Source of the DNA: Pararhizobium sp. IMCC3301
GTDB lineage: Bacteria; Pseudomonadota; Alphaproteobacteria; Rhizobiales; GCA-2746425
Assembly: GCF_030758315.1 (NCBI RefSeq)
Contig: NZ_CP132336.1
Coordinates: 1,922,001-1,986,000 of the forward strand
Direction of reading: 5' to 3'
DNA: 64,000 bases
Part shown: piece by piece, positions 43,686-52,908 of the stretch
Layout: each line of letters opens with the position of its first letter
How positions within the stretch are numbered: the stretch's first letter is position 1
Translations under genes and position numbers: made by a program
Notes under the pieces: model-generated
The model's input: only the letters and a program-made list of their open reading frames with translations
What the model was told of the DNA's origin: nothing
The model's database searches: none

Positions 43686-44750
43686 CTACAACCGGATTTC
43701 CCGGCCACTGCGGATGCTTTCATCCGCCGCCATGCAGATCCGCAGCGACTGCACCGCGTCCTGCATATGCCGGGACAGATCGATATCTTCACAAATCGCT
43801 TTCAGCACAAAGGCTTGCTCCCGGTCGCAGAGCCCCTGATGATCCGGCTCATCTTCCATGGAAAGAAGCCGGTCAGGGGCAGAAAACCGCCCGTCAGCGT
43901 CGGTTTGGCCGCTGTGAATGCGGATTTTCGAAGTTCTTGTATGGGTGTCGATATCATCGGATCTGGCGCCTTCATCCATGACAATCGAGATGCTGCCATT
44001 CGGCGAAATGATGTCTTTCACGAAAAATGCGGTTTCCGACATCATTGGCCCCCATCCGGCTTCATACCAGCCCACGGACCCATCATCGAACATCACCTGA
44101 AAATGCCCGTAATTATACATGTCGGGGGCGATTTCCTCTGACAGCCGCAGGCCCATGCCGCGCACCTGCACCGGCTTTGCATCGGTGATCTGGCACATCA
44201 CATCGACATAATGCACACCGCAATCAACAATCGGCGACATCGTCTGCATCAATTGCTTATGGGTCTGCCAGGTCGCGCCGGAAGATTGCTGGTTGAGGTT
44301 GAGGCGGAACACGAACGGCCCACCCAGCGCCCGAGCTTCTGCGATCAAGGTCATCCACGATGGATGGTGCCGCAGAATATAGCCAATCACCAGTTTGCGG
44401 CCGGTGGCCTTTGCTGTGTCCGTCACCCGGATGGCATCGTCCACCGTGGTTGCAATCGGCTTTTCCAGAAACACATGAGCGCCCGCCTCCATCGCCGCAA
44501 TCGCATAGTCGGCATGGCTGTCGGAATAGGTATTGATCGACACCAGATCCGGTTTCAACGCGGCAAGCGCTGCCGCAAAATCCTCATAAAACGGATAGGC
44601 TGTCAGGTCTTCCGGTAAATCGACTTTCGACCGGTTCACAAGTCCGATGATCTCAAATCCCGGATTGCTGTGATAGGCCAGCGCATGGCTTTTTCCCATA
44701 TTGCCAAGCCCGGCGACCAGCACCCGGACCGGTTTTCCGCTAGTGTTCAT
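43686..44750 (-). CDS. Gfo/Idh/MocA-family dehydrogenase in amino-sugar importer operon
   Basis: A 354-residue enzyme: nucleotide loop [14 protein letters not shown] (about residues 9-22), lysine motif EKPIATT, and [15 protein letters not shown] as active-site helix. The ATG at 44750 overlaps the permease stop by four bases (ATGA); an upstream frame is open but overlaps the permease. Insertion of a dehydrogenase between permease and ATPase suggests it acts on the imported substrate, possibly a modified amino sugar. Confidence 0.9.
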   Translation of the reverse strand: MNTSGKPVRVLVAGLGNMGKSHALAYHSNPGFEIIGLVNRSKVDLPEDLTAYPFYEDFAAALAALKPDLVSINTYSDSHADYAIAAMEAGAHVFLEKPIATTVDDAIRVTDTAKATGRKLVIGYILRHHPSWMTLIAEARALGGPFVFRLNLNQQSSGATWQTHKQLMQTMSPIVDCGVHYVDVMCQITDAKPVQVRGMGLRLSEEIAPDMYNYGHFQVMFDDGSVGWYEAGWGPMMSETAFFVKDIISPNGSISIVMDEGARSDDIDTHTRTSKIRIHSGQTDADGRFSAPDRLLSMEDEPDHQGLCDREQAFVLKAICEDIDLSRHMQDAVQSLRICMAADESIRSGREIRL

Positions 44751-45586
44751 TTGACCGCTCCTGCAGTAATGCCCCGGATCAGTTGCCGGGAGAAAATCAG
44801 ATACAGCAGCAGCACCGGAACAATGGCCAGTGACAGCGCCGATAGGATGGCGTTCCAGTTGGTCACAAACTGACCGATGAACACCTGGGCCCCGAGCGTG
44901 ATCGTCTTGGTTTCCTCGGCCGGCGCCAGAATCAGCGGAAACCAAAGATCGTTCCAGATCGGAATCATGGTGAACACCGCAACCGTTGCCATTGCCGGGC
45001 GCACCAGCGGCAACACAAGGCGGAAGAAAATCCGGTATTCGCTGAGCCCGTCAATACGGCCGGCATTTTTCAGATCGTCCGACACCTGCTGCATGAATTC
45101 CGACAGGATAAACACTGCAAGCGGCAAGCCCTGCGCGGTGTAGACCAGCACCAGGGCGGTCAGCGTATTGACCAGCCCGCTGGCGACCATCAATTGCAGG
45201 ATCGCCACTGTGCCAAGCCGGATCGGGATCATGATGCCAAGCGCCAGATAGAGCCCCATCATCCGGTTGCCGCGGAAGCGGTATTCAGACAGCGCAAAGG
45301 CGGCCATCGCACCGAACAGCAACACAAAGCTCAAGGACAACACCGTGACGACGAAACTGTTCTGGAAATACAGCAGAAAATCGCCCTGTTTCAGAACCGT
45401 TTCATAGCCGACAAGGCTGAAGCTGCTTTCGTTGGGCAGCGCCAGAGGTTCACGGAAAATCGCTTTGCGCGACTTGAAGGAATTGATGACGATGACAAAC
45501 ACCGGAAACAGCGCGATCAGCGTATAACTCATCAAAATGACATGAGCTGCGACGGATTTCCCAACAGAGCTTCTGGCTGATTGCAT
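44747..45586 (-). CDS. Sugar ABC transporter permease (MalG-type, CUT1)
   Basis: A 279-residue permease with six hydrophobic segments, EAA loop KNAGRIDGLSEYRIFFRLVLPLVRPA and C-terminal [12 protein letters not shown]. It follows the MalF-type permease by 12 bases. Context with MurQ and GlcNAc enzymes suggests import of N-acetylglucosamine or N-acetylmuramate. Confidence 0.94.
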   Translation of the reverse strand: MQSARSSVGKSVAAHVILMSYTLIALFPVFVIVINSFKSRKAIFREPLALPNESSFSLVGYETVLKQGDFLLYFQNSFVVTVLSLSFVLLFGAMAAFALSEYRFRGNRMMGLYLALGIMIPIRLGTVAILQLMVASGLVNTLTALVLVYTAQGLPLAVFILSEFMQQVSDDLKNAGRIDGLSEYRIFFRLVLPLVRPAMATVAVFTMIPIWNDLWFPLILAPAEETKTITLGAQVFIGQFVTNWNAILSALSLAIVPVLLLYLIFSRQLIRGITAGAVK

Positions 45587-45598
45587 CGCGCAGCGCTC

Positions 45599-46528
45599 CT
45601 AAAACTGATAGCGGCGAAGCCGCGTCTGAATGCCGAACAGATAAATGCACACGCCGATCAGAATAATCACGAACATGGCCGAGGCGATCGTCGCCCCCAT
45701 ATTCGGATCGCCCAGTTGTAGCTGAAAGCCAAAAAAAGTGCGGTACAGGAAAGTGCCGAGAATATCGGTGGCGTAATTCGGTCCCGCCAACGCACCTTGC
45801 GCCGCATAAATCAGATCGAAGGCATTGAAATTGCCGACAAAGGTCAGCACCGAAATAATGCCGATCGAGGGCAGAATAAGCGGCAGCTTGATTTTCCAGA
45901 ACTGCGCCATGCCGGTGATGCCATCGCATTCCGCCGCTTCCAGAATTTCATCGGGGATCGACAGCAGAGCTGCATAGATCAGCATCATCGGAATTCCGAC
46001 AAACTGCCAGACCGAGATCAGCGCCAGAGTGGTCAGAGCATAGGCCTCCTTGCCAAGCCATGGCTGGAACAGGCTTTTCAGACCCACCGCATCCAGCATG
46101 TTGGGGGCAATGCCCCAGATCGGGCTGAGTATAAGTTTCCAGGCAAAACCGACAATTACGAATGACAGAATCGTTGGAATGAATATTGATGTGCGGTAAA
46201 ATCCGCTCATCCGCAGACGCGGGCTGCTCAGCAGCGCTGCCAGCAGGATACCAATCGGATTTTGCACCAGCATGTGGATGACGAAAAACCAGGCATTGTT
46301 CTGGAGCGCGTTCCAGAAACTATCGGACCAGCGCTGATCGCCGAACAAGGTGGTGAAATTCTCCAGGCCGACAAACACCTGCTGCTGCTCGACATCGCGA
46401 AACAGCGACAATTGCAACGTGCTGAACAGCGGCAGGATCATGATCGCGGTATAGACCAGAACGGCAGGCGCCAAGAACACCGCTATATGCCAGCGAAACG
46501 GCCTTCCTGGGTAAGTTGCCTGTGTCAT
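45599..46528 (-). CDS. Sugar ABC transporter permease (MalF-type, CUT1)
   Basis: A 309-residue permease. Six hydrophobic segments; EAA loop LEAAECDGITGMAQFWKIKLPLILPS. Unlike the MalF-type permease at 31046, there is no long periplasmic insert. The gene is preceded by a GC-rich hairpin that follows the binding-protein gene. Confidence 0.94.
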   Translation of the reverse strand: MTQATYPGRPFRWHIAVFLAPAVLVYTAIMILPLFSTLQLSLFRDVEQQQVFVGLENFTTLFGDQRWSDSFWNALQNNAWFFVIHMLVQNPIGILLAALLSSPRLRMSGFYRTSIFIPTILSFVIVGFAWKLILSPIWGIAPNMLDAVGLKSLFQPWLGKEAYALTTLALISVWQFVGIPMMLIYAALLSIPDEILEAAECDGITGMAQFWKIKLPLILPSIGIISVLTFVGNFNAFDLIYAAQGALAGPNYATDILGTFLYRTFFGFQLQLGDPNMGATIASAMFVIILIGVCIYLFGIQTRLRRYQF

Positions 46529-46565
46529 GTCGCCTGTCTCTGTGCCGCTTGCCGTGTTGCAAAAA

Positions 46566-46589
46566 TCCGGGCCGCATCAGCGGCCCGGA
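46566..46589 (-). terminator. Intercistronic hairpin/attenuator after binding-protein gene
   Basis: Stem TCCGGGCCGC / GCGGCCCGGA with loop ATCA; on the minus strand it is followed by TTTTTG. It resembles an intrinsic terminator and lies between binding protein (ends 46609) and permease (starts 46528), so it probably terminates part of the transcripts. Confidence 0.85.
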
Positions 46590-46608
46590 CCAGATCATCA
46601 GTGGTCAG

Positions 46609-47868
46609 TTACATTTGCGGCTTGTACCAGCTGGCAAGACCGTCCTGAAGCCGCGCAGCGGCATCTTCAGGTGTTTCGGTGCCCTTGATCACATTGGCTG
46701 ATGCATTCCAGGTTTCATTCTCCAGGTTTGGCGTGCCACGCGACAGGATCTGGTAGGTTGAACGGATCGTGGAGTTGCATTCGCCACGCCAGGACACAAA
46801 TTCCTGAGCCAGCGCATCGTCCATCGCCACATCATGTTTGGACAGCGAGAAGAAGCCCGGCAGTGAATTCGCATACAGATCGGCAAACTCCGACGACGCA
46901 ACCCAGTTGAGGAAGGTTTTTGCCGCTTCCGGATTTGGTGTTTTTGGATTCATGCCGATAGCAATGTCTGTGTGATCGGAAATATAGCATTCGTCGCCAG
47001 CTTTCTGCACCGGCGGATAGAACGCTCCCATTTCAAATTCGGCAAGTTCGTTGAAACCGGAGATTTCCCACGATCCGGCAGGATAGATCGCGGCACGGCC
47101 GAGGGTAAACAGGTTCTGACTGTCGGGATAGGTCTGTGCTTCAAAGCCATCGCCCAGATAATCCTTCCATTTCGCCAGTTGGCGGAACGGGCCGATCCAG
47201 TCTTCATCGGTCAGCTTCTGATCGCCCTTGATCAGCGCCAGTCGGCCTTCTTCGCCTTTCCAGTAATTCGGACCGACATTGTTGTAGCCCATGGTTGCGG
47301 CTTCCCACTGATCATTGGTGCCCATGGCCAGCGGAATATAATTGCCGTCTTGCTTGATTTTCTCGAGCGCGGCGAAGAATTCAGCTTCCGTTTTCGGCAC
47401 GTCCACGCCGACTTCAGCAAAGGCGTCCTTATTGTAGATGAAGCCGTGAATCACCGATGCCATGGGCACACAGAACGTCACCGAACCATCATCGGTGCTC
47501 CAGCCGGATTTGGCGACGTCACTGAAATTTGCCATGCCTTCCAGATCCTGAAGCGCGGCCAGTTGGCCTTTTTCATAAAGGCTCAAGGACGCATCGAATG
47601 GCCGGCAAGTAATCAGATCGCCCGCTGATCCTGCTTCCAGTTTGGAGTTCAAAACCGCGTTGTATTCCGCCGGTGCCGATGGCGTGAAATTGATCTTGAT
47701 ACCGGGATTTTCCGCTTCAAACGCCGGGATGATCTTGTCCTGCCAGATCGACAGATCGTCATTGCGCCAGCTTTCAATCGTCAGCGTCACGTCCTGGGCA
47801 AAGGCAGATCCCGCCGTTACCGCCACGCAGGATGCCAGCAGCATCCGTTTCAATAATTTCTGTGTCAT
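46609..47868 (-). CDS. Periplasmic sugar-binding protein (CUT1 family)
   Basis: A 419-residue exported binding protein. The signal peptide is cut near GSAFAQD (about residue 25). The start of the mature domain VTLTIESWRNDDLSIWQDKIIPAFEAENPGIKINF is the family-1 solute-binding pattern. Also visible are DLITCRPFDASLSLYEKG and GRAAIYPAGSWEISGF, which are typical of CUT1 binding proteins. GGAGACGA precedes the ATG. It lies 50 bases after murQ and is probably in the murQ operon. Confidence 0.93.
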   Translation of the reverse strand: MTQKLLKRMLLASCVAVTAGSAFAQDVTLTIESWRNDDLSIWQDKIIPAFEAENPGIKINFTPSAPAEYNAVLNSKLEAGSAGDLITCRPFDASLSLYEKGQLAALQDLEGMANFSDVAKSGWSTDDGSVTFCVPMASVIHGFIYNKDAFAEVGVDVPKTEAEFFAALEKIKQDGNYIPLAMGTNDQWEAATMGYNNVGPNYWKGEEGRLALIKGDQKLTDEDWIGPFRQLAKWKDYLGDGFEAQTYPDSQNLFTLGRAAIYPAGSWEISGFNELAEFEMGAFYPPVQKAGDECYISDHTDIAIGMNPKTPNPEAAKTFLNWVASSEFADLYANSLPGFFSLSKHDVAMDDALAQEFVSWRGECNSTIRSTYQILSRGTPNLENETWNASANVIKGTETPEDAAARLQDGLASWYKPQM

Positions 47869-47919
47869 TGTGTCGTCTCCTCTGTGTCGACGCTGATGCG
47901 CGCCTTGCTGTTAAGATTT

Positions 47920-48819
47920 TCAAGACTGCTTCAGATGCTGCAGCGCCGGCCGCAACATCTCAGCGGACGCGGCCAGCATTTGCCGCGCCTGCTCTGGATC
48001 AGGTGCCCCTGCCGCCAGCAGAATGGCAACTTTCACCGATCCGTCCGCTGCTTCCAGATAGCGTTCCGCCTGCTCATGAGTGCATTGTGAAATTGCACAC
48101 ACGATCCGGTTTGCGCGCTGCTTCAGCTTGGCATTATCCGCTTTCAGATTGACCATCTCGCCATCATGGACATGGCCGAGCCGGATGGCCATCAGGGTCG
48201 AAATCATGTTGAGCGCGATTTTCTGGGCGCTGCCCGCGCCCATCCTTGTGGAGCCGGCGATAATTTCCGGCGGCGTCGAGAGGTGGATAGCAATGTCCGC
48301 TTCATCAAGCAGCGGCGCTGGTGCATTGTTGGCAACGGCGATTGTGGCCGCGCCGGATGCGCGGGCGGTGCGCAGAGCTGCCAGCGCATAGGGCGTCGTG
48401 CCGCTGGCGGAAACGGCGATGATGCAATCATCCGGTCCCACACCTGCCGCCGCGACATCACGTCGTGCCTGATCCGTATCATCTTCCGGCGCGCCGGCAA
48501 GAGCGGGGAGATTATTCATGCCACCGGCCAGCAAGATCACCACACGGTCCGGCGCAATGCCGAACGTTCCCGGCAGCTCCAGAGCATCGGCCATCGCCAT
48601 CAGGCCGGAACTTCCGGCCCCGGCGTAGATCAGCCGGCCACCGGATGACAGCGCTGTGGCTGCTGCCTCGGCAGCACGGCATAAAGCGGGAAAACAAGTG
48701 CTGACACACCGGGCCGCATCAAGTTGCCCGCGATGCAGAATGGACAGAACCTCAAGCGGCGCGCGCAAATCCAGCGCCTCAGCCTGATTGCTTGAATGTT
48801 CTGTCGCCTGCAGCGGCAT
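47920..48819 (-). CDS. murQ: N-acetylmuramic acid 6-phosphate etherase
   Basis: A 299-residue SIS-domain lyase that cleaves the D-lactyl ether of N-acetylmuramate 6-phosphate to GlcNAc-6-P and D-lactate. Motifs: GGRLIYAGAGSSGLMAMADALELPGTFG, the family loop ISASGTT-like AVSASGTTPYALAAL, and EIIAGSTRMGAGSAQKIALNMISTLMAIRLG. The ATG at 48819 has GGGAGGA upstream; the longer frame would run through the operator. It heads the operon with the amino-sugar importer and is divergent from the kinase-NagA operon. Its product feeds NagA. Confidence 0.93.
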   Translation of the reverse strand: MPLQATEHSSNQAEALDLRAPLEVLSILHRGQLDAARCVSTCFPALCRAAEAAATALSSGGRLIYAGAGSSGLMAMADALELPGTFGIAPDRVVILLAGGMNNLPALAGAPEDDTDQARRDVAAAGVGPDDCIIAVSASGTTPYALAALRTARASGAATIAVANNAPAPLLDEADIAIHLSTPPEIIAGSTRMGAGSAQKIALNMISTLMAIRLGHVHDGEMVNLKADNAKLKQRANRIVCAISQCTHEQAERYLEAADGSVKVAILLAAGAPDPEQARQMLAASAEMLRPALQHLKQS

Positions 48820-48840
48820 ATCTGAATCCTCCCGCCTCGT

Positions 48841-48863
48841 ATAATGCCAAAATAATACCAATT
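48841..48863 (-). promoter_or_regulatory. Candidate NagR-type operator, copy A (murQ side)
   Basis: Read on the minus strand this is AATTGGTATTATTTTGGCAT plus TAT, matching copy B at 19 of 23 positions. It contains two TTGG(T/C)AT direct repeats about 11 bases apart. It lies 22 bases upstream of murQ. Confidence 0.6.
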
Positions 48864-48973
48864 GTCCATAGCGACTTTCTCGAAGCCGTTAACCATAAAG
48901 TTTCGATAAAATTTTTATCAAATGTTTTCAGATATTTAGATGTTACAAATAAAATATGAAAAAACCACTTGGT

Positions 48974-48998
48974 TAATGGTATTATATTGGTATGATAT
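48974..48998 (+). promoter_or_regulatory. Candidate NagR-type operator, copy B (kinase side)
   Basis: TAATGGTATTATATTGGTAT plus GATAT on the plus strand; two TGGTAT units 11 bases apart. It lies 18 bases upstream of the kinase start. With copy A it forms an inverted pair of sites flanking the divergent promoters. Confidence 0.6.
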
Positions 48999-49015
48999 CT
49001 CTACAGGAGGATCGG

Positions 49016-49906
49016 GTGGCGCTTTTTGTTGGAATTGACGGAGGTGGGACCGGGTGCCGGGCTCTGCTGTGCGATGCATCCGGCGCTCAACTTGGCAGCG
49101 GCAAGGCCGGTTCGGCAAACATCGTGTCCGATCCCATTGCTGCGCGCGAGCATATTCTGCAGGCGACGCAGTCGGCAATCGAAGACGCCGGATTGTCCGC
49201 CTCTATCATTCCCAACTTGTCGGCCTATCTCGGTCTTGCCGGTGCCAATGTCGACAATGCCGCAGCCCGGTTCAAAGCCCAACTGCCGTTCCGGCAGAGC
49301 CATATCGCATCCGATGCAGTGATTGCCCTGGACGGCGCGGTTGGTGAAGGCGACGGGGCGGCAGCGATCATCGGCACCGGATCGGTATTTATTCAGCGCA
49401 AGTCCGGAGTTATATCAACCAAGGGCGGTTGGGGATTTGCCGTCAGCGATCTGGCGAGCGGCGCGAGGCTTGGCAGGTCTCTGCTGGAAACATCGCTGCT
49501 TGCCCATGAACGCATCCGCCCCGCTTCCACCGCCACAAGGACGATCATGGAGCGCTTTGCCGGCAATCCACAAACGCTTGTGGAATTTGCCCAGGCCGCA
49601 AGCCCGGCCGGGTTCGGCACATTCGCACCGCTAGTGTTTGAACTTGCCGGCCAGAAAGACCGCAACGCAATTGCGATCATCGGCAGAGCGGTCAACGCCA
49701 TTGAAGCTGTTCTGCAATCCATGGAGCTGGCGCGCGATTACCCGTTTTGCATGCTGGGTGGGGTCGGCCCGAATTATACGCCCTATCTCAGCCCGCACTA
49801 CCGCAAAATGGTCCGGCCGCCGCTTGCCAGTGCCGTCGAGGGTGCTGCCGCACTTGCGGTTCGCCATTTTGCCGGACCACCACCAGATCAGGGCGGAGCC
49901 GGTTGA
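49016..49906 (+). CDS. BadF/BadG/BcrA-type sugar kinase, probable GlcNAc/MurNAc kinase
   Basis: A 296-residue ATPase of the actin-like BadF/NagK fold. It has the phosphate-1 loop FVGIDGGGTGCRALL, phosphate-2 region IIGTGSVFI, and adenosine motif GGVGPNYTPYL. The GTG at 49016 lies five bases after AGGAGG; the ATG at 48992 is inside the operator. Kinases of this family include the human GlcNAc kinase and bacterial MurK, so phosphorylation of imported N-acetylglucosamine and/or N-acetylmuramate is the likely step. It is first of a four-gene operon. Confidence 0.87.
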   Translation: MALFVGIDGGGTGCRALLCDASGAQLGSGKAGSANIVSDPIAAREHILQATQSAIEDAGLSASIIPNLSAYLGLAGANVDNAAARFKAQLPFRQSHIASDAVIALDGAVGEGDGAAAIIGTGSVFIQRKSGVISTKGGWGFAVSDLASGARLGRSLLETSLLAHERIRPASTATRTIMERFAGNPQTLVEFAQAASPAGFGTFAPLVFELAGQKDRNAIAIIGRAVNAIEAVLQSMELARDYPFCMLGGVGPNYTPYLSPHYRKMVRPPLASAVEGAAALAVRHFAGPPPDQGGAG

Positions 49907-50686
49907 ATGGAAACCTCTGTCGCCGCTTTGTTGCAGCGTGAAAACTGGGTGCGCGAACGCGGCGGCCCGCTCTATCTGCAACTTCGCCAGCATCTTGAAG
50001 AGGCAATCCGCTCCGGCAAACTGGATGCCGGGCATCCGCTGCCCTCGGAACGGGAAATTGCCCAGATCACCGATGTCTCCCGCGTCACCGTGCGCAAGGC
50101 GGTTCAGGAGTTGGCACGTGATGGGCTGGTGGTGCAAAAACAGGGGTCCGGCACATCGGTCGCGCCGCTTGGCGAGCGGGTTCAGCAATCCCTGTCGCAA
50201 CTCACCAGCTTCAGCGAGGACATGGCGCGGCGTGGTCTGACCGTGCGCTCGACCTGGCTGGAACGCGGTCTGTTTTCACCCTCGCCAAAGGAAACCATGG
50301 TGCTTGGCCTGTCGGCCAACAGCCTTGTCTCGCGGGTGTCGCGGTTGCGCATTGCCGGCGACGTTCCGCTTGCCATTGAACGGGCGGCTCTGGCACCCGA
50401 TTTTCTGCCCGAACCGCAGCGGATAGGCCATTCCCTGTATGAACATCTGGCACGGTCCGGCAACAAGCCGGTGCGTGCCATCCAGCGGATTTCCGCCAGT
50501 ATACTGGAAGGCGAGGATGCGGAACTGCTGCAGGTTCCGGCCCGCACCGCTGCGCTCAACATCGAACGCGTATCTTATCTCGCCAGCGGCAAAACCGTCG
50601 AGTTTACCCGGTCGGTCTATCGCGGCGATGCCTATGATTTTGTAGCCGAACTGACCATCGGCGATGATACCGGAGAGAATGCATGA
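49907..50686 (+). CDS. GntR-family regulator, HutC/UTRA subgroup (NagR-like)
   Basis: A 259-residue regulator. The N-terminal winged helix (GKLDAGHPLPSEREIAQITDVSRVTVRKAVQELARDGLV) is followed by a UTRA effector domain (about residues 95-240, with LERGLFSPSPKE, RLRIAGDVPLAIERA and RSVYRGDAYDF). Zero bases separate it from the kinase, and it overlaps the next gene by four. GlcNAc-6-P or GlcN-6-P responsive NagR/DasR proteins share this layout. It likely binds the paired sites at 48841 and 48974. Confidence 0.92.
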   Translation: METSVAALLQRENWVRERGGPLYLQLRQHLEEAIRSGKLDAGHPLPSEREIAQITDVSRVTVRKAVQELARDGLVVQKQGSGTSVAPLGERVQQSLSQLTSFSEDMARRGLTVRSTWLERGLFSPSPKETMVLGLSANSLVSRVSRLRIAGDVPLAIERAALAPDFLPEPQRIGHSLYEHLARSGNKPVRAIQRISASILEGEDAELLQVPARTAALNIERVSYLASGKTVEFTRSVYRGDAYDFVAELTIGDDTGENA

Positions 50687-51714
50687 CCACAGCACCGACT
50701 AAAATGGCCCTGGAAATCCAGGAAATCCCGGATGCGTTGCGGCGTCTGCTCGGCGGCTCGAGAGCCCGCATTGAGGCGGCTGCCGACGAATTGCGCCGCG
50801 CCGATCCCCAGGTCATAACAACGGTTGCCCGCGGCTCGTCCGACCATGCCGCCACCTATCTGAAATATGCCATTGAATTGCTCGCAGGTGTGCCGGTCGC
50901 CTCAATAGGCCCCTCGATTGCTTCAATTTATCAGGCCCGGCTCAAACTTCAGAACGCCGCCACTATCGCCATTTCGCAATCGGGAAAATCGCCGGATATC
51001 GTGCAGATGGCAAAGAGCGCCAGGCAGTCAGGTGCTGTTTCGATCGCGATGACCAATACGCCGCACTCGCCGCTGGCCGATGTCAGCGCCCATGCCATCG
51101 ATATCGCGGCCGGCCCGGAACTCAGCGTTGCCGCCACCAAGACCTTTGTCTCGTCGATCACTGCAGGCCTTCTCCTGTTGGCCTACTGGCAGCGAAATGA
51201 TGCGCTTCTGGAAGCCCTTGACCGCTTGCCGGACCAGGCGGAAGAAGCTATCTTCTGTGACTGGACAGCCCTGAATGACCGGCTTTACAACGAAACATCC
51301 TTGTTCATTCTGGGACGCGGCCCGGCGCTGGCAATTGCCAGTGAAGTTGCCCTGAAATTCAAGGAAACCTGCCAGATACATGCCGAGGCCTATAGTGCAG
51401 CCGAAGTCATGCATGGTCCGGTTTCAATCGTCGGATCGGGTTTCCCGCTGCTCGGCCTGGCAGCGCGGGATGCCGCCGAACAGCCGGTTGTGGATGTCTG
51501 CGAAGCATTGGCCGGTCAAGGCGCCAGTGTGTTTCTCACCTCCGCCCAGGCACGGCAAGCCGTATCATTGCCAAGTATCGCCACCGGCCATCCGCTGACA
51601 GACCCGATGCTGTTGATCGTCAGTTTTTACGCCTTCATCGAAAAACTGGCACGCCAACGCGGTCTTGATCCAGATGTTCCGCGCAATCTGAGGAAGGTCA
51701 CGGAAACCATATGA
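50683..51714 (+). CDS. SIS-domain glucosamine-6-phosphate deaminase (NagB-II type)
   Basis: A 343-residue protein with two sugar-isomerase (SIS) domains, as in the isomerase half of GlmS but without the glutaminase domain. Recognisable: TVARGSSDHAATYLKYAIE, ISQSGKSPDIV, VAATKTFVSSI and GRGPALAIASEVALKFKETCQIHAEAYSAAEVMHGP. Conversion of GlcN-6-P to fructose-6-P plus ammonia is the expected reaction. It stands in for the classical NagB and is coupled by four-base overlaps to the regulator and to nagA. Confidence 0.9.
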   Translation: MTTAPTKMALEIQEIPDALRRLLGGSRARIEAAADELRRADPQVITTVARGSSDHAATYLKYAIELLAGVPVASIGPSIASIYQARLKLQNAATIAISQSGKSPDIVQMAKSARQSGAVSIAMTNTPHSPLADVSAHAIDIAAGPELSVAATKTFVSSITAGLLLLAYWQRNDALLEALDRLPDQAEEAIFCDWTALNDRLYNETSLFILGRGPALAIASEVALKFKETCQIHAEAYSAAEVMHGPVSIVGSGFPLLGLAARDAAEQPVVDVCEALAGQGASVFLTSAQARQAVSLPSIATGHPLTDPMLLIVSFYAFIEKLARQRGLDPDVPRNLRKVTETI

Positions 51715-52865
51715 GCCGCATCGACGCCTATTCCGGAGCATCCATCTTTGACGGTGAACAACGCCGCGAAGGCGCTGTTCTTCTTGTGCAGAACGGACAG
51801 GTTCTCGGCGTGGTTCCCGAGGCCGGGATTCCGCCGGACTGCACCCAGCATATCCTGGATGGCGGCCTGCTGGCACCCGGTTTTGTCGATCTGCAGGTCA
51901 ATGGCGGCGGCGGCGTGCTGTTTAATGAGCACCCGGATGTTGAGGCGATCGCCACGATATGTGCCGCCCATGCTCCGTTCGGCACAACCGCGCTGCTGCC
52001 GACACTGATCACCGATACGCCGGAAATCCGCGACGCGGCACTGCAGGCCGGTATTGCAGCGGCAAGGGCGGAACAACCGGGCTTTCTCGGACTTCACCTT
52101 GAAGGGCCGCATTTGTCGGTTGCCCGCAAAGGCGCTCATGATCCAGCACTGATCCGCCCGATGAATGACACAGATCTGACCTGTATCAAACAGGCCCGTC
52201 AATCATTGCCCTTTCTGATGACCACGGTCGCGCCAGAATCTGTCACCAATGCACAGATTGCCGCGCTTTCGTCAGCCGGTATACTGGTCAGTCTTGGCCA
52301 CACTGAAGCCAGTTTCGACACCGCCGCTGCTGCCGCCATCGCCGGCGCGGGCGCTGTGACTCATCTGTTTAATGCCATGAGTCCGCTGGGCCACCGCGAA
52401 CCCGGTCTGGTGGGTGCAGCGCTTCACACGGAAAGTCTTTCTGTTGGTCTCATAGCCGACGGCATTCATGTTCATCCTGCGGCAATTTCAATTGCACTGG
52501 CGGCAAAGCGCGGACCGGGGCGGATATTCCTCATTACCGACGCCATGTCGACGATTGGCACTGACCTGCAATCCTTTAGCCTCAACGGGCGCACCATCCG
52601 CCGCGAAGGCGGCAGGCTGGTGCTGGAGGACGGCACCCTGGCAGGTGCCGATCTGGATATGATCTCCGCTGTCCGCTTCATGGTTCACACCGTCGGGGTG
52701 GAACTCGACGAAGCCCTGCGCATGGCATCTCTTTATCCGGCGGCATGTCTTGGTGCCGATACGCTGCACGGCCATCTGAAGCCGGGCGCGGCAGCCGATA
52801 TGATCCATCTGGATGAAGCGCTGGATATCAGATCCGTCTGGTTGCGTGGCCGTCCGCTGGACTGA
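51711..52865 (+). CDS. nagA: N-acetylglucosamine-6-phosphate deacetylase
   Basis: A 384-residue amidohydrolase. The metal and substrate motifs are FLGLHLEGPHLS, LGHTEASFD, VTHLFNAMSPLGHREPG, DGIHVHP and LITDAMS, including the Glu, two His and the catalytic Asp of NagA. It removes acetate from GlcNAc-6-P, upstream of the deaminase. The stop is 44 bases from the convergent MFS gene. Confidence 0.95.
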   Translation: MSRIDAYSGASIFDGEQRREGAVLLVQNGQVLGVVPEAGIPPDCTQHILDGGLLAPGFVDLQVNGGGGVLFNEHPDVEAIATICAAHAPFGTTALLPTLITDTPEIRDAALQAGIAAARAEQPGFLGLHLEGPHLSVARKGAHDPALIRPMNDTDLTCIKQARQSLPFLMTTVAPESVTNAQIAALSSAGILVSLGHTEASFDTAAAAAIAGAGAVTHLFNAMSPLGHREPGLVGAALHTESLSVGLIADGIHVHPAAISIALAAKRGPGRIFLITDAMSTIGTDLQSFSLNGRTIRREGGRLVLEDGTLAGADLDMISAVRFMVHTVGVELDEALRMASLYPAACLGADTLHGHLKPGAAADMIHLDEALDIRSVWLRGRPLD

Positions 52866-52908
52866 TTGCATGCAGATGCAGCGCACCGAAACCTGCCTGC
52901 ACCAAGCT

